Assembly: GCA_005656395.1 (NCBI GenBank)
Contig: SRSI01000004.1
Location: forward strand, 1,674,001 to 1,738,000
Length of the DNA stretch: 64,000 nucleotides
Direction of reading: 5' to 3'
Source: Strongyloides papillosus
Taxonomy: Eukaryota > Nematoda > Chromadorea > Rhabditida > Strongyloididae
Positions 1-14,275 of this stretch are shown piece after piece; position 1 is the stretch's first letter, and every line of letters begins with the position of its first letter. The notes beneath the pieces are model-generated. The model saw nothing but the letters and a program-made list of their open reading frames with translations. It had not been told where the DNA came from and searched no databases. Position numbers and translations under genes: made by a program.

Positions 1-2278
1 ATTCCTGTAATATTTTTATACCAGCCGGCAGTTAATAATAATTCAAAAAATGTTTAAAAGCTCCATTATTTGTTTCCTCATTCCATAATTGTATGTATAT
101 AATTTGATTATAGATGTTGTTTTTTCAAATTAAATGTATTTATCTATATTGATAAATGATTGTGACAAAATTATAATTGAAATAAATTGATTTATCATAA
201 ATGAAGACTAATTAAATATTTTATTCTATTAATTATTCAACAAAATTTGTACTGTTTATTTTAAAAGAATTTTTATTTACTAAATCAAATAATATACCTA
301 TCATTGTAATACTAACTCATTGATAATGAGATATATTGAAGTATTTGTCAGTTGTTTTATGAAAATTTCAATTTTTGTTACTATTAATAGGAGATCTTTT
401 AATATATCACCCATAAAAAATCTTGTTTTCAGAGATAGTATGTTAAAGCTATTATAATTTAAGTTTGTAACATTTTTATAATGAAATTAATTTATGATTT
501 ATTAATATTATTGCTGTTTTGTAGTAAATTTGTTATATTAATGATTTTTATCTAAAAATTAAAGTAAAAATTTCTTTCCTTTGATAAATAGGAAGTTCAA
601 AGGATATGAAAAATACAAATATCATGAAAAAAATTAAATTTTATAAAATAGAAAAATATGCACTTTTACATTTTTATATTGGTTTTATAATCTGTAGATT
701 AAGAGATACATCTTTTAAAAAATACTTATTTAAAATTACTTATGTTATAGAAAAAATTTAATTAAATATAGATTATTTTATGCATACAGGATGTTATTAA
801 GGAAAATTATCTTAAAAGGTAACTTTTTTTAACATATATTTAAGAGTTTATATACGATAAGAATTGTCCTATTTTTTATGTGATGATTCTTTTAAATTTT
901 TTTCTTTCAATGTACATAACTTCAACTACAAGTATCTGTTATTTTGATTCACCAACATTTTTAATTGTTTTAATATTACTTACAATATGTTCTAGAATTC
1001 TTGTAGATGATTATTAAACAAACATTAATAAGAAAGTTAATTTAGACAATAATAAATTTATTATATCCTTTTTATTATTACGTAAAAGTATGTAGGTAGA
1101 TGAAATTATTTGCGTTGTTAAGAATATATTAATGTTTAATTTTAATAAAAATAATACCATCGAATTGAAATATATGGTCTACGGGAGTATATTTACTGAT
1201 AACGTTTATTATATACAACGTAAAAGAATATAAGGAAGTGTGTGGAAAAAAACAACAGTTTTTTATTATAAATAGACTGTAAATTTTAAGTATATATTAC
1301 AATGTACTACATTTCCATATTTTGTCATAAAAATAAGCTTATTAAAGGGAATAATCTTTTGAAAGTATCTTTATATTTATTAATATTATTATTAAAGAAG
1401 GAAATTTTAACAAGGTTTTAAGAAAAATTATATTTTTTTTCTACTATATAACACATGACAAATTCTTTGAAAAAGGCAATTGATAAAAAAATGTTAAAAA
1501 GTATTGTATAATCATATGATTAAAAAATAAAAAAAGACACAAAACAAATATATATCATCAACCGTAATATATTCTTAATCAATGATTCTTATATATTTAT
1601 TAAAAAAGTTTTACTTTACAAATTATTCAACATTAAAAAATTTTCACAAAAAAATGATAAGAAATTTTACGTTAACATATTCTATATTATATTCATCGTA
1701 AACAAGAATTTATGATTATAGACTATATTTCAAGTATCTAAAAGATTATTTCAAAGAAACTCTCAAATTATTTTGTAAAAACTATTATTTTGGGTATCTT
1801 TCATGAGTGTATTACCATGTTAAGATAATTTATTTGAAATTACTTCATACAATTTGATGTTTGATCTTTTATAATATTTTCTATTATTATCTGTTTTTTT
1901 CATGATTTTTATAAATGTTACATAAAATTTTTGAATAGTTATAATTCTAGAAAGACTATTTTTTGAAGTGTTGAGGAAAGGGAAAAAATAAAAAAGTCTA
2001 CATTTTTTAATCACTTAGTTTTACTTTTTTTGTGGTTTTTTTTTATAAAATTCTTAGAAATATTATGATAACATTACACAAATTACGTGATATTTTAATG
2101 GAATTGTGATATAAATAATGAAAAATTTTGAAATAGTTAAGCTTATATTAAATACTCTTTATAACTTTTGATTATATGGAAAAAAAATTATAAAAAAATG
2201 TGTAAATAATATCTTTATTTTAAAACAAATTTTTTATGTCTAAATATTTCAAAAATTTTTTATTTAAATTTAATTTTT
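1..2278. other. AT-rich intergenic DNA
   Basis: No gene is supported here. The sequence is dominated by A/T runs, and the only open stretch (about 1820-2014, minus) is a low-complexity 64-codon frame without a splice context. The part next to 2279 would hold the 3' UTR of the nuclear receptor gene. Confidence 0.6.
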
Positions 2279-4421
2279 TTAATATTGAGATTGATTGTTA
2301 TTGTACATACCGACATTTGATGGATCATTACTACTCATTGATGATGTTGATAGACGCTGCTGCGAATTATTTAATGTAGAACATATATGATTATTTTGAT
2401 TTTTTGATCCTTGATCATGTACCTAATAGACAATAATTAAACGATAAAAGTTTATAAATTAACTTACAGAATGATGATGGATTGGTAAAGTTTGATGTTG
2501 AGATATTGGTGTAGAAATATTTAATGTATCATGAGGATATATATGTTGTTGATTAGAATTTTGTATTTTATTTGTTACATTATCTGATATCATTTCTTCT
2601 ACTTTTATTCCTGTTGAAGAACCGGAAATATTTACATTATCCATACGATTTTGGTCACTTGTAATTGGTTGGGACATTGATGTAGTTACTTCTGGCGTTC
2701 TATTTGGAACTTGTTTTATACTAGAATGTAATTCATAGGGTAAACCATTTAAATTTGCCATATTAAATAATGCTAAAAATTGAACATTATCATCCTCATA
2801 TTGCGACAAATGAGTTATGGCAGGAAGTAAGAGAAGGAGTTTGGAAATTCTGGAGGCTACTTGAAGTTCACTATACTCTAGATGTTTATTTTTAACATGA
2901 TGATATAATCCTTGTATATATTTTTCACGAACACGTGTTACGTGATCTTTACCATTTTCACTTAACCTTCTATCAACAGTAAAAAGGATAAGTGCTTTTA
3001 AAATACAAAATTCTCCTTCATCCATAATTAATTCACGCATTGGGAAAACAAGATCAAGCATTAAATGTTCACAAAGATTTTTAAAATAATGTTTACATCC
3101 AGGATGCATTGTTTTTTGGAGATCTTTATTTCTAGGATAATATGAACCATTAACTAATGCAACACCATCACAACCTGATTTGTATGTTTTGTAAGTATGT
3201 TGAAGCCAGTTAACTGAAACAACACGATTACGTAATAATGTATATTGATCCTCATTAGATAATTCTTTATAATCTGCCATTATCATTGCCCAATCAACAC
3301 ATAATACAAAAGATCTACACCAACCAATATGTACATCATCAACGGTTGTCAATCGTTCTGCAGTCCACCTTGGTGGAGTTCTTTTTGCGACAACTCCTGG
3401 TTGACGGAAAGCTGCTTCAATTGTAACATCAACACGACATAATTTATCAAATTCCTCTGTAATTGGACTTTCTGTAACAGGATCTACCATATTATCACAA
3501 ATTCTTTCGAGTTGAATTAAATATTGAACAATTGGAATTTCGGGATTGGAGTGATGGTGTAACTTGTAGTTCGACGTAAAATGTTCTAAGTCTAATGGAA
3601 CTATTGGTTGCGCTGAAGTTTCATTAGAAACAGTAGAATTATTTTTTTCAGGAGAACCAACTCTAGATAATTTTAATGATAAAGGTATATGATGGTTGTT
3701 ATCTAATTTAAAATTACCTATAGTTCCAATTCCAGTTGTAATTTTTGATGTTGTATTACTCAATGATTCAGCAATATGTTTTGAAACACAACCATTATAT
3801 TTATCATTCCATGGTTGAGTCATTGGTATGGGATGATGAATTTCTGATTGGTGAGTAAAGACAGATGAAAGAGATTGTGTTACTGGAATAAATGAAGATT
3901 CTTGTGGTGGCGGTGTTGAATTGTGATTTGGTGACATTTTTTTAATATTATCTGGTCTTTTTTTATGTTTATCACGCTCACTTTGTACCGCTCTAGCATC
4001 CATGCCTATTTCAAAACATTTTTTTAATCTACAAGCTCGACATCTATTTCTATACTCTTGCACTATTTGACATTTTCCACCAAAACGACAAGAATAGTCT
4101 CTTTGTTCCCAAATTGATCTTCTAAAGAAACCTTTACAACCATTACAGGCGATAGTACCATAGTGCTTTCCTGCTTTTAAGTCACCACATACTTTACACC
4201 GCATTTGAACTGAAATTGATAAGAAAATGATGATTAGGAAACTAAATGTTAATCAAACCTGAAGAATTACAATTTGATGGAGAGATTGAATTTGCTTTAC
4301 TATCATTACTCACATTTGAATTATTTAACGCATGTCCATTATTATAATATAATGTTGAAGTATGAAGTGATATTGATGTCGGCACTTGTTGATTCATTGA
4401 TAAATCTATCACGTTATGCAT
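2279..4421 (-). CDS. HNF4-type nuclear hormone receptor
   Basis: Ligand-type transcription factor acting in the nucleus. Three exons join in phase: 4259-4421, 2468-4209 and 2279-2422, giving 682 aa. The ATG at 4419-4421 opens a Ser/Asn-rich leader. A C4 zinc-finger DNA-binding domain begins near residue 59 (CKVCGD, P-box [11 protein letters not shown]) and ends with [18 protein letters not shown] followed by ARAVQSERD, which is the HNF4/supplementary-NHR signature of nematodes. A Ser/Pro/His-rich hinge follows, then a ligand-binding domain in the middle of the large exon ([21 protein letters not shown]). The last 48 codons are Gln/Ser/Asn-rich. Nematodes carry large expansions of this family and I cannot assign an ortholog; nhr-40-like receptors are one possibility. 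The large-exon frame runs into a stop just past the donor (TCT|GTAAGT), so the third exon is needed. It transcribes away from the aminopeptidase on the same strand. Confidence 0.9.
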
Positions 4422-6259
4422 TTAAGTATCTAAAGAAAAAGATTTTGTATTAGCTTAAATTTTATGTGAAGATACTATAATGATGCGAAATATGAACCGA
4501 AAATAGAAAAATATTAAAGATTAAAAAAAATTTGCTTGCACTTTAATTTTTTATATTTTAAGACATTGATAATAAATAAAGTTTATCTGATTTCTTTGAA
4601 TACAAGTATCAGTTGTATTCTTTTGGTGTTACACTAATAATGATGATTATAAATTTATATTATATTAGCACGTCCTTTATCTACATTATTCAAAATCATT
4701 ATATTTAAATCATTTTTTTTACATGAAATCTCTAGAAATCTAATATCTGATAGTGCATTTAACATGCAAAGAATTTGAAATTATCACTAGTAAATCAGAA
4801 CAAAATAATACTACAAATAAAATCTTAACACTGTTTGATCTTATGGTTGTCTGATATTTATAGCATAAGTGATCTCGCAATAATCGACCGTTTTCGATCG
4901 TTTTGTATGTTTCTCTACAACAAAAAATTGTAATAACGACAATAATTATCTCCAACATCATCAATCTGTTTCTATTACTTATATATCAGTAACAACGTGT
5001 ACATGTGAATATATAAAATCAAATGTTATAAATGTAATACATAAATTTATCACTTCTGTTACTTTTTTAAACGCTGGTAAATTGTTGAAAATTTGCGTCA
5101 ATTTAAAACCCAACCCAAAGGAGAAATAAATATTTAGACATTGAGGGTAATTAATGTCTTAATAAATACAGTTTATGCAAATTATATCATATACACATGA
5201 CATTTTGATTAATTTATTAATTTTATCAGAACGATACGCCTTTATTGAATCCTTATAATATCTCACCAAAGATCATCTTCTGTTGGTTAGAAAAAAATTA
5301 TTTTATATTTACAATAAAAAGCCACTAAAATTGTTAATAAATAGGAATAATTAATGTAGTGAAATAGATATAATATCACACTCTTAAATTTACATCATTT
5401 ATAACTATAAAATAAGTAATATAGGTAATAAGGAATAAATAACATTAAATAATGTTAAAAATTTTGTTAAAATTACTTAAATATACCTTTTTAAAGTAAT
5501 TTATTTAGCACTAGTAATAGAAAGTATGTATAAAATAATTAATGTGAAAAATATTAAAACAAATTTATTTTTATTATCAAGAGTAAATAAAAGTAATCAT
5601 TTTTACAGTCTTTTTTCACATAATATTTATTTAGTAATTATCATTTAATTATTATAACAGAATATTAAACGTTGAATAATACTTAATAAAATTATAGTCA
5701 TAGAGAAATGTTTTACATGTTATAAGTTAAATGATTCTTAGAACATTTTTAATAAAAAGTATAATATGCTACCGATACCATGACGCTTTATATTATTACT
5801 TCAAGATAAAATAATAATCTAGAGAGATATTATCAATTAATATGAATTAATCGAAGATTAATATATAATATTTAATATTTAAATAATATGATATCGTTAT
5901 ATATTATCTAATAAAATGTTCTAAAATTTTTTTACCACTTTTAATTATTTAATTTTTTTATTGTGTATGAAGAAGTATAAATAATGATGACTTTGAAAAA
6001 ATTATTAAAAATAATTTGTGGCCTTAAAAAATGTAATCTCTTTGCACTTATAAGAATATTATATTAAAGTAATGTAAGAATTTTCATTAACAAATAATGT
6101 TCATTTATTAATAAAATATTTTATTCTACAACGCTGGGTCAAAATATGATAAGATAAGTAAATACGTATAACTGACAAACTGTTGTTGAGACAAAACATA
6201 TAGTAAAATTTATAATTACTTCTTAATAAGCAAAAAAAAAGTTCCTTTTTAACAACAAA
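4422..6259. other. Intergenic, NHR upstream region
   Basis: About 1.8 kb between the two minus-strand genes, expected to hold the NHR promoter and the 3' UTR of the aminopeptidase. Only a short unsupported open frame (4740-4964) is present. I see no conserved element I can name. Confidence 0.5.
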
Positions 6260-9200
6260 TTAATTTTCCTTCAAAAATTTTATTACCCGTTTGGAGGCTT
6301 TATCTTGAATCCAACTAAGTTTCCTCCTTATGTATTCAATATTTCTTTCTAAGGTTATTGGCCAAGCATCAAGAGCTTTAGATGCAATATCAAGTTCCTC
6401 TAGAGATCTTATAGAATGTAGTAACGATTTAGCAAGATAGTCTGATCTTCCTGTATTTACGGCAAATAATATCAATTTTTCTGAAGTTGATAATTCTCCT
6501 ATTTTTTCCCAAAAAAGTCTCCGAAAATCTAAATTGTAATGAAGAGAAAAGACACTCTATAAGAAAAATACATATTTGTTGTAATTATAATTAAAAATCA
6601 TACCTCAAGAACAGACATATAAACAGCAGCATTTTTAGTGTCAATAATTTTTTTAACTACTTGTCTTAACAGTTGGTCATCATGAACACAACTTGACAAA
6701 GCAACATTAACCGTCCATTGTTGTGATTTACGACTTAGAAATTTGCTTAATAAAGATATTTCATCATATCCAGCATTTTTATAAAGGTAATGACAAATAC
6801 CAGTTATTTGTTGATACTGTTCAACATTCAAATCAGTAGGTCTTTTTTGCCATTCATTTTTAAATTCCACCTCATTACATGATTCCAATTCTGCAAGACA
6901 TCTTAATTTGTATAATTTTGATATTCTTGTAGCATCAATTAGCCATAACCCTGCAACCTCTGGATCAATATCAATTTGATTTAATATACCATCACTATTT
7001 GCAATAGCTTTCCTAAAGTAAACAATGATATCACGGTTGATAAGGCTTCCCCTATAATAATCTACAATATTATAAATGGCATCAATTCCAAACAATACTA
7101 CACCTAGGTTAGTTTCATATTGCAAATAACCTAGTAAATTTATATATAATTCAGGGAATCCAGAATTTTTAAGATAAGTTTTACTATCTGTAATTAGTTG
7201 AATCCTTGACTTTGATGGAATTTCACTGTAATTTCTATGAAGCTAAAATTGTATGTCATTATTATGCATGATTTATATAATTTTACTTACTATTTCTATT
7301 AACATTCTCCAATTGTCTAGATCATAATTTACTTTAATAGGAAATAACCAATTAATATTTGCCAGTAAAGGAATCGATGGGGCTATATCTTTATCTGTAA
7401 ATAGTACTGTTTCATTATGGAACCAAAATTGGCGTACAAATTTTTGATTAGAATTTTGTTCAGATGTAAATTGATAGATAAAGGGAATGCTCCAGTAATT
7501 ATGATTGGTGTACTCTCTGTTATTCAATGAAGTTAACACGTGCTCGAAATATCTTTTATCAATAGTATCATCGACTGTTTGTACTTTGATCTTTGTTGTT
7601 GTATGTTTAGTATCTTTACTATTCTTCTTTTTAGAGGAAGACATTTTAGTTAAGTAAGCTTTCCCATTATTTATTTGTCGGTGTACTCTTTTTGGTGTAT
7701 GGTCATTTTTTATAGTATCGTCAAGAAAATTTTCATTGAGAAATATCTTATATCTATTTTGATCAGAAATTCTTTGCGTTATTCTAATAGAATTAATATT
7801 ATAATTTCTTGTAATTATAACTTCTGGAATTCCATAATTTTCTAACCAACTCTCCAATATCCTTTCAAATTTTTCTCTTTCTTTACCCCATAAAATGTAT
7901 TCCGGTAATGCATTATATAAAGCATCCCTATTAACACTTTTAAAAGCATTTTGTGAAAGATATTTTACTATACTCTCTTGGAATATACTGATTCCAACAA
8001 GATTCTCTATCATCTTTACAATAACAGAACCTCGTATATAAACTCCTATGCTATCAAATATGTCACTACAGACACTGTCTTTTGTAAAGTGTAAAATAAG
8101 TGAGGTTTTTTGTTCCCCCGTTTGTGCTTCAAAATAATCAACTAATCGTACCATGAATTCATGCTCCATTATTAACGGATGTTTTTGTTTTAAAAAATGA
8201 TAAACATAATATGTAGCAAAACCTTCATTTAACCATATTTCACTCCAATCATTTGGAGTCACAAGATTACCAAAGAATTGGTGAACCAATTCATGGGTAA
8301 CAATTTTCTCAATTTTTAGTCTTTCATAAAAATAATCAACTGTTAAATTTGGCGAATTTGACAAATCATTTGAGATTAGTAACATATTGGAGTGAAAAAC
8401 TATTAATCCCCAATTTTCCATTCCTCCAACAGGAAAAGATGATGTGGCAACAAGATCGAGCTTTTCCATCGTATAAGGATACTTAAATTCTTTTTCAATG
8501 TCATCAAGCATTGATGGTGTAAATTTACCAGCAAAATATGTAAGATATTTATCATCTGGCTCCGTATAAATTGATATAGATACATTTCGTCTTGTTCTAG
8601 TTTCAAAATTAGTAAAATGGCCATAAACAAAGGCTAATAGGTAAACTGACATTTGGGGTGTTTCTTTAAATTTTGTTAATAAAAATGATCTATTTTCATC
8701 ACCTAAAATTTCTATTTTCTTTTCATAACCTGTATTTGATAGGACAATCTTATGCGGTTCATGTTTAACAGAAACATTAAAAGTTGCCTTAAAATTAGGT
8801 GAATCCCAACATGGTATAAATGTTCTGGCAAAAAAAGGTTCAAACTTTGTCGTAAATCCAACAATTTCTCCATCTCTCCTCATACATTGAACACCATCAT
8901 TATCATAAGTACAAATTTTTGTTCTAAATTCCATTTCTAATAAATAATTTGTATATATAAGATTTTCAGCTACTTGAAGGACAATAAGATTATATCTTTT
9001 TTGCCTCTTTATACCATCAATATTAATTGCCTTATCTAAGAATTTAATATTTAGTTTTATTATTCATTTGACACGTCTAACTTACTTCCTGCTCTTAATC
9101 GTATTCGTTGAATAAAAATATTTGGGGCTACATGAAATTTTATTTCTTTAATATTTGAAATGTTAAGCTTATTCACTAAGTGTATTGATATTTGTCCTAG

Positions 9201-10109
9201 TACATGTGTTTGCAAGGAAACTTCTGTGAAATCGAGCTTAAAAATAATTGTATTAGTTGTAATCATTTGAATTTTATTAAAAAATTTTATTATAAAGTAT
9301 TTTCTTACAATGAAAGTAATATTTACATTTAAACTTACATTTAACTCGTAATGAATGGGAATAATTGAATTGTTTAATTTTGGTGTTAAGCTATACAGAA
9401 TAGGGACTTGATCGTGAGAATTGAATTCATGAGAAATGTCTGTATGTGATCTTTCTATTTTTGGAGGGTATATTTTATTTAAAAGATTGTAATCAAAAGG
9501 CTAAAATATATGTTATATGGTTAAAAAAGGTATAAAAGAAATAACAACCTTAAGACTAGACAAATTATATGATTCACGTGCAGTTTCAATTAAATTGTTA
9601 ATTTGTGAGTGCATATCTTTATTTAATGCATGTTTAGTATTATTATTAGTTAATTCTTTAGAAATTACTTCATTCGTAAGATTAAGATGCTAGAAATATT
9701 TTTGAAAAATATATCATTTTCTTATAAACAAACCTTTCCCAAAGATAATTTTATTATACTTGTTCCTGATAACCAATTAAGAAGAAAAAATAATATACAA
9801 ACAGTTAATATTAATATTGAATTAATAAAAAAGCATAAAACACACTTTCTCTGACAACTAGCTTCTTTCCATATATGTGAATTTTTTTTAAATTTACCTT
9901 TAAGGAATTGTTAGTATCATAAGATATTTTAAAAACAAACCATTTTTATGAATCCTACTAGATGTTATGCAATTTTTTCCATTTGAATGATGACTTTCAA
10001 CCATTATCATTTGTTTTTTACAATCACTAATACATGGAATAGTTTCATCATGAGTATACTCAAGCTGTGTTCTCGGATAATTACTATTTAACCTATATGA
10101 ACCATGCAT
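6260..10109 (-). CDS. Membrane M1 aminopeptidase (aminopeptidase N-like)
   Basis: Zinc exopeptidase that removes N-terminal residues from peptides, predicted as a type II plasma-membrane ectoenzyme. Eight exons join in phase: 9941-10109, 9734-9897, 9549-9689, 9339-9500, 9086-9236, 7291-9035, 6604-7242 and 6260-6556, giving 1155 aa. Exon 1 encodes a cytoplasmic tail. Exon 2 encodes one transmembrane helix (CFFINSILILTVCILFFLL). The M1 fold starts in exon 4-5 with IPIHYELNLDF. GGMEN (about residues 466-470, GAMEN in most members) binds the substrate N-terminus. HELVH (about 510-514) and, 18 residues later, NEGFA give the zinc site. The catalytic Tyr is probably in VYIRGSVIVKMI. The ERAP1-like C-terminal domain ends the protein. 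Oddities are a Lys/Thr-rich insert after the catalytic domain, DSP instead of DEP in the PCWD motif, and a 43-nt first intron. Family assignment is firm; substrate and ortholog are unknown. Confidence 0.95.
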
Positions 10110-13100
10110 TTTTATAAAAATCCTTTTAGTATAATATTTTTGTTAAGTATAGTAAAATCTATAAGATAATCTTAGTTATGATAGACAAAAATTTTATTGT
10201 GAGTAACTAATTTGCGCTTATATAATTCAATAACATAAATTATATATTATGAAAATGGAAACAGTAAAAGTTCAAAATTTTCTTTTTCCAACAAATTTAA
10301 GAGAAGGAAAAGGAATCGTTATTATTGAGAATATGTCTTAAGGAATGATAGAAAAAATATTCTATTTTAAAATTTAAAGGTTTTTTTTATTAAATTTTCA
10401 AGTTAAAGAAAAGTAAAGCTTTAATTTTTTACTAACAAATATGTCAAGAAAAAATGATTGATATGTGATTCATTTTAATACCATAGTAATATAAGTTTAA
10501 TTCAAGTAAAATTTGTTAAATATATAAAAATTTTATAAGATTAATGATAAGATAGCATAATATCATGGTATAATATGTTTATTTAGATATACCTATAAGT
10601 ATAATAATTTTTTAATTATTAAAAAATTGGATTAAACGACTTTACATATAAAAAAGTCTTAAAATTTCCATGCTACTAAAGTACATATAATAAATGTATA
10701 TTGGTATTAAAAATGCTAATCAAATATCTACAAGCGTTTTATAGTTAATAACGCATGTAAATTTGATACGTTTATTAAATTGTAAATTATAGTAAACCAT
10801 TATATATAAATATAAAAAAACGTAAGTTTTTGCATACAAATGATAAAGATATATATATTTTATTTTAAAATAAGAATTAATTTTAAAAGAGAAGAAAAAT
10901 CGTTTACATATACAAAGTATATATAAATATAATGTATTTATAATTTGTTTGTACCATTATATATGAAATTTCAAACTTTTAAGGAAAATATTTATTAAGA
11001 ATCTGAGTAAGGCTAATTGTTTCAATATTATAAATATCGCGCAACAGGATAGCTCAATTGGAGGCCAATATATTTTTAACTTTGAAAAATCTTTAGATAT
11101 CATTTGTGAATAATAGTTATGTAAGATAACGACGTGTTTATGGATATAAAATAAAGCAAAAATTTGTAATTATTAGTTACAGACATATGATTTTTGGAGA
11201 AATTTAATGTTAATAGTCAGCAAAATAAATTTACTAATATTTTTTTAAAAATCTTAGTTAGTGATAAATTTAACAAAGATTATGACTAAAGTTTAATTTT
11301 TTTGCTAGGTGTAACATTAGTATAACTATATACTTAATATTTCTCTCAATAATAATTAATTTTTTACCAATATTTCCCACTTATAAAATAACATTCTCTT
11401 TATTTTTCTAATATTACAATACTATAAATAATAACATTTTTAAATTATATAGTTAGTAAATTATAATAAGATATATACAAATTAGTTGTTTTTAAAATAT
11501 AAAATATTTATCGCTAAAATAAATAAACTGATGATAAATAAATATTAAAAAGTCAAAAAAAAGTTTTAACTTCTAAGAAAAACAATTATAGAAATAAAAA
11601 TTTTATAATATTTTGAGTATTTCCTAACATTGAAAGACAATTAAAAATCCTAGGGATTACTTAAAACATAAAATAACTATGTATTTTACATCATTTTCAA
11701 AATCTTTTGAGTGAAAATGAATCTCTTTGTAAATGACATGACTTACCCTCTCTTAATACTAATTCTACAAAATAAAATCTTCTTATCAAGTGACTTTTTA
11801 TATCCTTTAAAAATTTAAATCAAAGGAGATGACATTATAAGGGTAGGATGACTGTAGTAATATACGTATATCAATTACATCATTACACACTTAAATAGAG
11901 ATTTATTTTAATAGCACTATATACTTACTTAATATTATTTAAACATATGAAGTTATCTATAAAAATTTGGCTTATTATTATTTAATGAATAGCTTTACAT
12001 AAAACATTTTATCAAAAGAATGCCGAAAATGTTAGGTTGTCTTAGAACTTGTGCTTACAACTTTGTGTATTTTCCATAACATTTTATCCATGAATATTTA
12101 TACACATACTCGTAATAAACAATGAACAGCAAAAAAAACTTTTTATTTTTTTCAACAACTTATTAACCACAACAATTTATTAACATTTGATTTTTCAAAA
12201 ATAAATATTTTGTTTTTTTTTTCTTTAATTAAATAAAAAATTTTTCTTTAAGATATATTTATCACTACAAAATAAATATTAATGCAATAGAACTTTTTTA
12301 ATATAAATATTAGCACTAAAAATAAAAATTAATATACTAATATGAAATGTGCATCTAATATAGAAAATTATTGTTTATTTCACATTTAAAAAAAATAAAC
12401 AATGAATGCCATTTTTTCAATTAATCATATAAAAATGTAGAGACAACTTTTATCAGTATCGTATACATAATATTCAAAAAAAATGAATATAAGGATTTTT
12501 AAAGACAATGTTTTCATTATATAAATAAAATATAGATATAAAATGTTATTTAATGTTTTTTTGGTATAAAATTAAATATTTTTAGATTAAGCTATAAAGA
12601 TAAAAACTATTATACTAGGCAAAACATTTTTTTCTCCTGATACACAAAAACTAAAAAATCAACATTTCATTAAATTTATTCTTGACTTCTGTTAAAAAGT
12701 GATAAAATAAACGTGAAGAATGTAATGTTATGTCAAATAAAATTAAATTAAAAAAATGTTAAATTATGTGCACTAAAAGTTAACAACTTTTATTAAAATA
12801 TATAAATAATTTATCGCTAAAATTAATTATTTTTATTAAGTTCCAAACATAATAGTGAATTAATATTTTTATTTAAATAAACTTAACTTCGACTATTTTT
12901 TTACTTTGTTAAAAATAAAATATGTTTTCAAAAATGTAAATGTATTTATGTTAAGCGTGAATATGATTTATGAACAAAATTTTTTTATTATGTTAGAATT
13001 TCATATTATAAATATAAAATTTTTTAAGATAAAAGAAGATATATATTATTCTATCAAAATCATATAAATATGGTTAAATTTTATTTAACCAATATTAGTC

Positions 13101-14275
13101 TAACAAAATATACTTCAAATTATTTGCATAAAAAATAAACTTTCTTTAAGAGTTTCGCACTTGACATCAAAGGAATTTTAAATATTAAAAAAAAAGTATT
13201 TACCTAGTTTATATAACAATTATATGAATATATAATAAAAGTGTGGTTATAGGAGCTTTTTATTATTAGTAGATGGAAATTTAGAAGGCATAAAAAAAGC
13301 GCTTATTCTAGATAATGAAAATGATTTTAAAGTGTTTAGATGGTAAAATATTCCCAAAAAGTTATAGGCAATTTAATTCCTTAGAATTATATTTGATTAT
13401 GCAAATGATAACAAGTATGTTTGTTTAAAAGTTCTTGACTTTACAAATGTAAAATAAATGTTTGTACATAAGAAGGTTCTGTTAACACTAATTTTAATTA
13501 GTGTATAAAGATGCCCAGTACCGATAAGATACGATATTTGGAAATGTAGGTACATGAATTCCTATTTAATTTCATTGAAAAGGTCATTAAATATTTTATA
13601 ATCAATTGAAATTTTTGTTTCATTATCATTTTAAACAGAAATAAGTGTTCAAAAATTAATTTTTTTAATTTTTCATTCAAATTTTACAAATAAAAACAAA
13701 TAAAAGTTTCTTTTGAATCTACAAAATTAAATAATAAATATCATGAAAATCATGAAATTCTTTTTCCACTTTCTATATATGAATTTAATATAGTATTTCT
13801 TATAGTATAAAAATGTTTTAAATGAAAATTATTGAAAATAGCAAAAATTAATACTACAGTAATAAATTAATGTTAGCAAATTTGTTAGCAATTTTAAAGT
13901 ACTTCTATCACTTGTATTTCATTTAAATAATAAATTAGAATTATTATAAATATAACTTTATACCAAATGCTTCCTTAAACTTTTTATTATTTAGTTTTAA
14001 AATTACAAAATTAAAACTACTATATATTAAATTACACTTATTAAAACATTTAAATTAGTGGATCTTATTATTTATTAAATTTATCACAAGTACACATTTA
14101 TTTAATTTAAAAATATCTTTACATGTGAATAAAATATATTAAATAGGATATGGGGCTCATCTTATTAGTACGGCTTTTCAACATGAAGTAATTTATTTTA
14201 TTCATTGCAACTTGAGGAATTTTTAGCGACTTCAATTGTTTATCTATCGTACTAATAAGATATAAATAATTCTTT
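10110..14275. other. Long AT-rich intergenic region
   Basis: About 4.2 kb without a supportable gene. The left end is the 5' flank of the aminopeptidase and the right end the 3' flank of the repeat protein. One 60-codon frame (13498-13680, minus) is Lys/Phe/Ile-rich and looks like chance. No terminal inverted repeats or tandem arrays were recognised. Confidence 0.5.

Noticed and set aside
4740..4964. 74-codon minus-strand frame upstream of the NHR
   Set aside because: Low-complexity sequence in a promoter region with no splice or homology support.
13498..13680. 60-codon minus-strand frame in the 10.1-14.3 kb gap
   Set aside because: Lys/Phe/Ile/Met-rich low-complexity frame without support.
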